Assembly: GCA_004565275.1 (NCBI GenBank)
Contig: SDOX01000005.1
Location: forward strand, 966,765 to 1,030,764
Length of the DNA stretch: 64,000 bases
Direction of reading: 5' to 3'
Origin: Nannochloropsis salina CCMP1776
Lineage: Eukaryota; Sar; Eustigmatophyceae; Eustigmatales; Monodopsidaceae
Position 1 is the first letter of the stretch. Each line of letters starts with the position of its first letter. Positions 1 to 8,000 of this stretch are shown piece by piece. Below the pieces are notes generated by a model, which saw only the letters and a list, made by a program, of their open reading frames with translations, searched no databases and had not been told where the DNA came from. The position numbers were made by a program, and so were the translations under genes.

Positions 1-1610
1 TTCGCATTACATAATATGATCCACACATCTGGCGTGGATGACTGTTTATCGCCTTCCCAACCATGCTCCAGCTCGGGCGCCGTCGTAAGCATCTCTCTTA
101 TCGTCCGCTCCCCCGCCCCCACGAAGGTCCTCAAGTCACAGGTCTGGAAAGCCGTCTCCAACTCTGACAAAGCATACGTAAGCGACGAAGTTTGCACGAC
201 ATCATACATTGAGCGCGGGGATTCGAGGGGGGAATCTGAATCCTCCGACACACTGCACACAGCTACCCAGCGGCTCAGCGCCTGGACTAGTTTCCTCCTT
301 GAGACAACCCTGCTCAAATTACCGAACGCCCGCCGTCGCCCTCGATCTAAGGCTATTTTACTGTCAATTCCCTCTAGAAGTAGGTCGATGTGTTGAGCGA
401 TCAGGCTGTGCACACTCTCGCGCTTTTCAAGTTGAGCTTGGACCCGCCGAGGGCCGAGCAGCGAACCCAGATCCTCCTCCTCCCTATTGAGCTGGAGAAC
501 AGCCCCCACCCGCCCCTTGCCGTCTCTCGCGTTGACAACAGGCACACATACCATACGCCCCCCGCCTGCTTCCACGGTGCATCCCGAGGCAGCCGCCTCG
601 CCTACCAGGCCAGCCGGGGGAACCTCCCTGCCGGCGCCGTCCCTGTCTAGCGTCCACAGCGAAGGTCCCCCTTCTCGCGAAGGAACCGCGATGAACAAGC
701 GGGCCTCGTCGACACAGAGGAGGTCGGGCAGTCCCCGTGCGACCGCCTTGACAAGCGCTGCCCGCAACACGTCTGGCTTAGGTTCAGCTTCCGCGCAAGC
801 CGCCGTCAAAGATGCGAGCACACGGGGCAGATCCTGGATTTTCTTCCAAAGTCGACCAGGGGCCTCTGCCAAGTCGGCATGAGTAGAGTCTCCACTCGGC
901 TCTTTTTTCCATTTCATTCGTTGCTCTTCCAGCTGTCGACGCGCTCTGTACAGCTCCGCTTGCAAGATAGCCTCTCGGGAGAGTGCTCCCCCTCCCTTGC
1001 CCGGCGGCCGTGATGAGGGCGACGGCAAGGGACTGCTCGAGGTCTTGAGGAGTTCAGTGTCTCCCGACTGGCTAGACGATGTTGGAGTTATGGCTGCTTG
1101 TAAAAGGGTTCTTTTGCCTGAGTTTCTGTGCTGTGAGCCCCTCTTCTCGAGCATCCCACTCTCGGTGGCCACGGGTATCTCGTCGACCAACACGGATGAC
1201 CTCGACATCGTTCCGCAATAATCTCCTTCGCCCATTGATTTGTCATCAATCTTAGCAGGAGAAGGCAGGCGCTTCAAAGCGCTTCCGAACCGGTGCTGAA
1301 GCCAAAAGAGGCGCCGCTGAAATGGCTGCTTGGCACGCCGTTGGAAAACTGGCGACCCCGTAAGGTCGCACTCGCTGCTGTCCTCGATTTCATGCCCTTT
1401 ACAATCCCTCAATTTTCCTGACAGACGAGGGGGTGCCGAGCAGGGCTCGAGATTTGGAGAAACGATTTCCTTTCGTCCTTTGACAGGGGGAGTGCGAAGG
1501 CGCGCGTCGACCTCCTCACATGGAGACGGTTTAGGACCGTCATCCATGCAGCTATCCGACTGCAGCTGAGCTCTTCCATTGCTTGAAGTTTTGCGCTTTC
1601 CTTTCCACAT
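1..1610 (-). CDS. GAF-domain protein, 5' part only (runs off window)
   Basis: One uninterrupted minus-strand frame starts at the ATG at 1610, which follows an in-frame stop at 1638-1640. It reads through to base 1 without a stop, so at least 536 residues are present and the 3' end lies outside the window. Residues 1-175 are low-complexity, basic and Ser/Pro-rich. A short charged helix follows (LQAELYRARRQLEEQRMKWK). Residues about 280-400 resemble a GAF domain: a leader helix, DEARLFIAV, LWTLDRDG, GLVGEAAASG, then MVCVPVVNARDGKGRVGAVL and QLN. GAF domains bind cyclic nucleotides, chromophores or other small ligands and often precede a phosphodiesterase, cyclase or kinase domain. Any such effector would lie beyond the window, so the enzymatic role is unknown. 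Internal ATGs at 1547, 1235 and 1208 are in frame and could be the real start. The frame is convincing; the GAF call is moderately sure. Confidence 0.72.
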   Translation of the reverse strand, partial: MWKGKRKTSSNGRAQLQSDSCMDDGPKPSPCEEVDARLRTPPVKGRKEIVSPNLEPCSAPPRLSGKLRDCKGHEIEDSSECDLTGSPVFQRRAKQPFQRRLFWLQHRFGSALKRLPSPAKIDDKSMGEGDYCGTMSRSSVLVDEIPVATESGMLEKRGSQHRNSGKRTLLQAAITPTSSSQSGDTELLKTSSSPLPSPSSRPPGKGGGALSREAILQAELYRARRQLEEQRMKWKKEPSGDSTHADLAEAPGRLWKKIQDLPRVLASLTAACAEAEPKPDVLRAALVKAVARGLPDLLCVDEARLFIAVPSREGGPSLWTLDRDGAGREVPPAGLVGEAAASGCTVEAGGGRMVCVPVVNARDGKGRVGAVLQLNREEEDLGSLLGPRRVQAQLEKRESVHSLIAQHIDLLLEGIDSKIALDRGRRRAFGNLSRVVSRRKLVQALSRWVAVCSVSEDSDSPLESPRSMYDVVQTSSLTYALSELETAFQTCDLRTFVGAGERTIREMLTTAPELEHGWEGDKQSSTPDVWIILCNA

Positions 1611-2295
1611 GAGAAGTTCAGCTTCACCAGATGCCAGTTATCTTCGCTTCTGCGTCCCGGTTCGCATTTCGTGACCACCGTTTTCTCTGGAAAGGTGAAG
1701 GGAAGATGGGTAAATGTAACTTTAAGTGCTGGTTGCCTTGCGTACTAAACCTCGTATACTTAATTTTAAATATTTGATACCACGGTCAATATTTATGCGG
1801 ATTTTGCGTGGCGGTTTTCCTCAATTTACAAAGATAGCAATACGTTTGCCGCCGGAACAGGAATGATCGCCTCTCCACCTTCCTTCGCGCCCTCCCTCCC
1901 GCCCTCCCTCCCGCCCTTCCCCCCTCCCCTCCCTCCCTCCCTCCCTCCCCTCCCCCCCCTCGCTTCCGGCGAGCGTCGGCTCCAGCCAAGCCGTTTCCGG
2001 GCTATCGTGCTTTCGGCCTGCCCCCAACCAGGTTATTGCTCTGTTTAACAAGGCGAGTCTTGGATAGGGATTCTGTCGCTGCGTAAGAGCGTGTCATCAT
2101 GCGAAAATCCCAACAAAAAGACATTTTGTCTCTCTGTTTAATAAGTAATATTTTTGGCGACGGTAGCCCTGCAGCATTTTTACTTAAATATTTGTGTGAA
2201 AAATACAAAAAATAAGAAACAATAGCAAGAGGACACAAAGCTACGGAAAGGAGTTTGAAATATTGACGCGTGAAAACCTTTTTTTGCAGCGCGAA
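1611..2295. other. Intergenic, divergent promoter region with C/T tract
   Basis: This stretch separates two divergent genes. It holds a polypyrimidine tract at about 1868-1965 and an AT-rich part at 2100-2260. A pyrimidine run ending in CAG at 2281-2289, just before the dynein light chain ATG, looks like a splice acceptor and may end a 5'-UTR intron. No gene is seen. Confidence 0.6.
1868..1965. repeat. Polypyrimidine (CCCT-rich) simple-sequence tract
   Basis: The plus strand is almost pure C and T for about 100 bases, made of CCCT and CCTCC units. Open frames on either strand here (Pro/Ser-rich or Gly/Arg-rich) come from this composition and are not genes. Such homopurine-homopyrimidine tracts can form triplex or G-quadruplex structures. 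Confidence 0.85.
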
Positions 2296-3002
2296 ATGCA
2301 ACACATCGTTTCAGCACATAATTCGCACGAAGGAAAAGCTGTCGGTGTAAAGCTTTTACCAACGTATCAGCTAAGGCCACTGGAAAGCGAAAAATTCTCC
2401 TCGGTCAGAGCGCGACTCGTTATTGAGCAGATTTTAGCTAGTAACTTGCACGGGAAATCATACGATGACGGATATGTCACACAATGGGGTGAAAACATCG
2501 CTTCTGCCGTGAAAGCAGGTGTAAAAGGTGTGTTGCCAAATGCGTCGAATACAGCTGGGGATGGTTACTCAAGGGCGCACTCACCTGGGTGTTCGAGATA
2601 TTTCCATATCAGGGATAAAAACTTTGATTTACATCTGGGAAGCAGTGTATTAATTTATCGAGACGGCGGGGGCAACCAAGTTTACCTTCCTCTCACCGCC
2701 TTTATCACTTATATGACAGAAACGCAAAACATTCCGCGGATTAAATTACTTGTACAAGTAGCAATAGGGGAGAAGCGAGGGCAGAGTGTGCGGATAGCTT
2801 CCCTGTGCCTATGGGACCCGGCAACGGACAATTATGCTTCCGCTGCATTTACTAATGTATGTATAATACGACATCTTCGTCTTTCTGACGACTGGTTGGT
2901 TCTTTAAGGATTCAAATACTTCCTCGCTCAATCTTTCACCTCTACCTTGGTCAGGAAAGTCTTTGGTGCAACGTGGTGGCTTTTGCCGTCTACGTCGAAT
3001 GA
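2296..3002 (+). CDS. DYNLT2B: Tctex1-family dynein light chain (DYNLT2B-like)
   Basis: Exons 2296-2527, 2720-2856 and 2955-3002 make a protein of 138 residues. The Tctex1 fold is complete: TYQLRPLESEKF, then the helix ending SYDDGYVTQWGENIAS, IKLLVQVAIGEKRGQSV, CLWDPATDNYAS and the final strand NESLWCNVVAFAVYVE. Intron 1 (GTGTGT...ACAG) is 192 bases, has no stop and is a multiple of three. Its removal joins VKAGVK to ETQNIPRIK as the family predicts. Intron 2 (GTATGT...TCAG) restores the C-terminal strand. Tctex1 proteins are dimeric dynein light chains. The TYxLRP start and NxSLxCVVAAF-like end fit the DYNLT2/2B branch, a subunit of dynein-2 that drives retrograde intraflagellar transport. 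The subfamily assignment is less sure than the family. An additional 5' exon is possible. Confidence 0.88.
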
Positions 3003-3118
3003 AAGTGGTTGTGACCCTGTTGACAGAGTTACAACTGAAAATTATTTGCCGCTTACGACTTGAAGTCAAAAAATTCTTCATTTCATTCACAAATTTATGA
3101 GTTCTCAGTGTCCTCAGC

Positions 3119-4189
3119 TCAATGGTCATCCTCGTTTTTGCCTGGGCATTCTTCTTTTAAACTTTCCACACTTTGATACTGATGCCCGCAATATAGACAA
3201 TAGCTGTGGGTTTCCCGTAAATATAGCGTCGCAAGGCTGAGCTTTTCATCATTCTTCAAGGTCTGCCAGAGCTCAAAATTGACCGAATATTCCTGATCTT
3301 CGGTCATTATTGGCATTTGGTTGGCGGCAACGGTATCGTTTTGATCGCGCATCGATGGCTTTTCTTTGAAATCAATTGACTCCTGGACACCCTGTTTGAG
3401 ACCAAACCGTTTCTCTTCCTTTCCATGTTCATCCGCCGAACTCCACCAAAGGCAGGACCTCTCATGGCCGGCTTGCACGTCCAGTGCTTCAATCGTCTTC
3501 ATGGCTTTAACCAGATTTGACGCGACACGCCGGTCCGAGAAACGGCTGGACATGGCAGCTTGGAAGCTTTCTCTCCGTTGCTCAATTAAACGGATTCTTG
3601 CCTGTGACCAGGCTTCCCGTTTGCGAGCTGCTTCCTCTTGTCGTTCTGTCTCCCCGAGACCCGCTCGGCCTCGCTTTTTTGCAAATGCGAGTGGCTCGCG
3701 AATGCCATCTTCCTTTTTGCCAATACCCAAACCCGTCTTGAAACCCATCAGCTTCAACATTTTCAAGCCTACATTTTCCTGCAAGGTCAAAGAGGAGTGT
3801 TATTGAAAAGACTGGGAGAAGAGAATGTAGCAGCTCGCGAGGACATTATCTCAGACAGGAACATGGTCTAAAACATGAGTGTTATTACGAGACAGAGCTA
3901 AATTTCACATCATTGAAGAGGTGGAAAGGGGAAGTGAAGCAAAACGTAACGACTGTACCTCAGAAAGAGGGGTCTTTAAGTCTTTTTCAAGCTTCTCCGC
4001 TACTAGCGCTGCCCTTGCCTTCTTTGAGGCAGGCACCGGTGCCGGACGAGAAGAGCTTTCGACGCTATCTTTCACTGGCTCATCGATGAATGCAGCACTC
4101 AGATAGTCTTCTGGAGATTTAGAAAGGGGAAGTTCCCTATGATGCTGCTTTTCAATACGCTGCTCCTTCTTTTTTTTGAAGCGATTCAT
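3119..4189 (-). CDS. GPATCH11: G-patch domain protein 11 homologue
   Basis: Two exons, 4189-3959 and 3778-3119, are separated by a 180-base intron (GTACAG...TGCAG). They encode 296 residues. The N-terminus carries the acidic EDYLSAAFI motif typical of GPATCH11, then a Lys/Arg-rich helix. The G-patch spans about residues 78-120 (MLKLMGFKTGLGIGKKEDG, GRAGLG), with the conserved glycines. A long basic helix follows. The C-terminus has the family zinc-binding-like end SYCLYCGHQY and ECPGKNEDDH, matching the human protein's terminal CIWC and CPGD region. G-patch proteins act in RNA processing, usually by activating DEAH helicases. Human GPATCH11 has also been linked to kinetochores and splicing, so the exact role is uncertain. 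Splicing through the G-patch boundary fits the family exactly. Confidence 0.9.
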
Positions 4190-5022
4190 TTAATATTTGA
4201 TCTGTTGATATGGCGTATGGTATGCGACAATTCAGTCCGGAAACTACAATAGAGGTCTTGACGCAAGCTTTCTCGATATTTAAGACAGAATAAGGGCGCC
4301 GATCAGGCTGGGGAAGAGTTGCAAAGTTCCAGAAAAGCATGTCAGTTAAAGAGGCAGTCGCAAGTTGCGACTCGCAACTATTTCCGAAAACTGATGCATC
4401 AGCTCCGAAGGGGAGGGTGAGTTTGGGGAGGAAAGTATCCTATACACACTAAGAGGGAAGAATACCACAGCACGACAACGCTCCTGAAGCAGGCATGAAA
4501 GAGAGCAAAAACGAAAATTGAACTCTTGCTGCTTGTTTAACAAGTTGGGAGCGGGAGGCAAAGCACCAGAAGGCAAGGCTTACCATGCCCCTGTAAATAC
4601 CATCCACATTCCCTTTTTACGCACAGGCAATTTTTATGCCTTTGAACGCTGACCCGAAGACGTGAAACAGTACCTTGCATCTTGCGCTCTTGAATTCATA
4701 CGTCGGGAGGGTACATCTGCGCACTACCAGGCTTGCTACTTGCGGGCGGGAGCGGCCCATGCGCCTGGGGTCGTACGTCCCTCAACAAAACTCAGCGCAA
4801 CCAGACTGCGAAAGCAGTAGCCATCAGTTTTAATTTGCGTCTTTCATACATAACCATATCATACAAAAAGTCAATCATATGTCATCTTGGCACGCAAATA
4901 TATTGCCATTGGCTAATGAATTTCAAAATCGGCGCATACCTGCAAACTCGCGCTGCGAAGTTGGTCTTACAATTTGAACGACCTACTCTGTCATCATTGT
5001 CATCATTTAATATTTTCTGACT
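4190..5022. other. Intergenic, no gene seen
   Basis: This lies between the GPATCH11 start and the end of the large Q-rich gene, both on the minus strand. It should hold the GPATCH11 promoter and the 3' UTR of neither or either gene. Short frames on both strands (up to 95 residues) have no recognisable motif. Confidence 0.5.
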
Positions 5023-8000
5023 TCATGGTGCTATTGAACGGCAAAACTCATAAAAGTGCTTCAAATTTTGCACGTTGGCCACTACTAAAGGATGGGCGAA
5101 GTGCCGATCAAAAAATTCGGTGACCGCCTGTGGGCTGCGCAGAAAGATGTGTTCCCCCGCGGGTTCCATGATGCCACGGATAACGGTGACGACATCCCGC
5201 ACGACCGTCCATATCTGTGGCTGGTTGAAAAATCCCAGTTCCCCCATGTAGGCTTCGAAGCGGTCGACCAATAGCTGGTCGATGACCGTCTGCTGGCCTG
5301 AACAAGCACCTCTAGCGCTTGTCATTTGCGCAACGCCGTCAGACTGAATCAGGGCATGGTAATGGAAAGGCAAATCCTGTGCATTATGGCGGTGATGACC
5401 CTCCTGGAGGTGCTGTTGGTGTTGTCGTGGTAATTGTTGTTGTTGATGTTCTTGTCGTTCTTGTTCTTGTTCTCCTTGATGTTGGTGTTGATGTTGTTGT
5501 TGTCGTTGATGGAGTAATAGTGTTTGTTGTTGTGGTTGTTGTTGAAGATGTTGTTGTTGATTTTGTGTTTGTTGTTTTTGTTCTTTTTGATGTTCTTGCT
5601 GTTGTTGTTGCTGGTGCTGCTGCTGCAGGTAAAAGTAAGCAGCGTACTGCTGAGGAGATGGGTGCAAATGCGCAGCCCAATGTTGTTGCTGCTGCTGCTG
5701 TTGATAGCGCAGTTGTTGATGGTACTGCTGTACCTCTTGTGGTTGTTGTTGCTGCTGCTGTTGTTGTTGATGGAGTAATAGTGTTTGTGATGACTGGTGT
5801 AGTTGTGGTTGCTGCTGCTCTTGTTGTGATAGTTGAAGAGGCGGTGGTGATGATGATGATGATGATGATTCTTGCTGTTGCTTTATCACATTTGGATTTT
5901 GTGGTTGTGGCTCAAATGCACAAGCGACTTCTGCATTTTCCACCGAGCCCCTTTTAGCGTCAGAAGATGACGGAGCCTTGTAAGATTGGTGTGCGGACAC
6001 GCTGGATGTCCTGGAGGTCACATGGGCAGGTGTGGACGCTGCCAAGATAGGATCCACTCCATGGGAGGCAAAGACTTCTCCAGTCCTTCCGCTCTTCCCC
6101 TCCACTCCAGCGAGCAGCGACGCACTTGCCGAGGAAGGGAGTGACAGTGAAGAAGAAGGATCTGTGGCTGACGCCGATGTCGCGTTAAGCGAGATCGAAT
6201 GGGAAGAAGCAAGCTCTACCGCACCTCTCCCGTGCTCATGTAATTTCTTTTCCTGCTTGTGCTGCTGTTTGTGGACTTGGTCCAAAACATGCTGCTGCGC
6301 CTGCTGCAAGGCTTGTTGCTGTTCATAAAGCTCGAGGTTATGTTGGTGTTGTTGCTGCTGCAGGCTCATAGAAAGGTCGTTGTTGAATTCTCGCACAGCG
6401 TTATCGCCCGAGAGGAAACGGATGAAGTGCCTCCAGAATGTTTTGACACTCACATTTGCGGTCCGCCCGACCTCAGCCAAGAAATCTTGGTAATACTCGT
6501 CAACGAACACCCGAATCTGCTCCAAAGACATTTCGGCACGATCCAGCGATGTATTCGGCTGCGGATGCAGCAATAACATGGAGAAGAGGACACGGTTTGC
6601 GGTGCGCATGGCAGTGGTCATCGAAACTGGCTGCATCTTTGTATTAGTCTTCATCCATTCCGTAAATCCCTCCCGAGCATTGCAGTCCATAACCATCCCC
6701 TGCTGTCGCCGAATCGTCGAAGCAGAGGCCATGTTCGGAAGATTAATCGCTGTAAATCCAGTGATGGCGCGTGACGACGGGAGAGATCGCTGCTGCATCT
6801 GCGCCGACGCCATGAAGGGCACATCTAAATCCTCGTTCTGGTTGAGAGAATCTGTTGGCCGGTCATTAACGCCCTCGCCTTTCATCCCATCGCCATTAGA
6901 GCCCCCTCTGAAACGGCATGGCACGCTCGACAATCGGCGCTTTTCTGGTATTACACTCCTGCTCTCTGTGTCATGCGTAGAGGCTTGGGGATCTGGAAAC
7001 CCTCTTTTTTTCCTCCTCATGCGCTTGTCTTCCGCGTCAAACATGCCGCCGCCACCATTGAGTCCATTAACACCTTCTTTTGGTACCCTCAAGTACTTCC
7101 CTGCGTGTGACGTCATTCCTAGCGAGTCCTCCTCCGCTGCTCCCGATCCATCGGGACTCCCCCTGAGACCCCCTTCTTTCTCACTGTCCGCGACCCTTCG
7201 ATAAGCTCCAGATCCCGGCACGCCAACAGGTACCACATCGGCGTCTAGCTGTTCACCGGTCGTCACGAAATACTCCATGTCCCCCTCACCGCTGGAGTCA
7301 CGCAGGAAATTCATGAAATGACGCCAAAATGTCCGCAATGATTGATTGGTGCCACGGGCCACCTCTGCCGTCAATTCCGCCTCGCTCCGCTCCAAGAGCC
7401 CGCGCAAACTCTCTATATCGAGGCTTCGGGAGCCTCCCTCTGACATATTCTCGTACCGTGGTAGACGTGGCAAGGAGCGAGCCAGGAAATTATTGACACT
7501 GCGCACTATTGTGTTAAGAGAAGAGCCGCGGTTGCACGTATTCAAAGCCATCCATCCCAAAAAGCCCATCCGTATTTCTTCATTGACCATCATGGGCGTG
7601 CTTGGTCGCTTGCCTCCCATGTATCCTGCTGCCCCCCCGCCAGTTCCGCCATTCGCCAGTGCTCCGGCGCGGCTCAATAAGCCGCCAGGAAAGCTGCTCC
7701 CGGTCCCCTGGTAGCCACCACGCTTGCGTCTACGTCCGTACCGTCTGGGTCTCGGCTTGGGAGGGAGACCGAAGATGACCCCCCGCAGGTCGTACTCGTC
7801 GTCATCGTCCTCCTCATGCTGAGGCGCGGGCCGCTGTTCCAAGTCCTCCGGTCCATCCACCTTGATTCGCTTGCGCGACTCTTCATCGTCCGACGACACA
7901 GAGTCATCATCATCCTCATCCTCATCGTCTTCATCGTCCTCCTCTTCATCTTGCACAGCTTCTACCAGCTCTCGCGCCACGGAAAAACGTCGGCCTGGCC

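Noticed and set aside
1786-2051. Gly/Arg/Glu-rich minus-strand frames
   Set aside because: They are produced by the polypyrimidine tract and have no start context or motif.
5319-5957. Long Val-rich plus-strand frame
   Set aside because: It is the antisense of the CAA/CAG-rich tract of the giant gene; its composition follows from the repeat.
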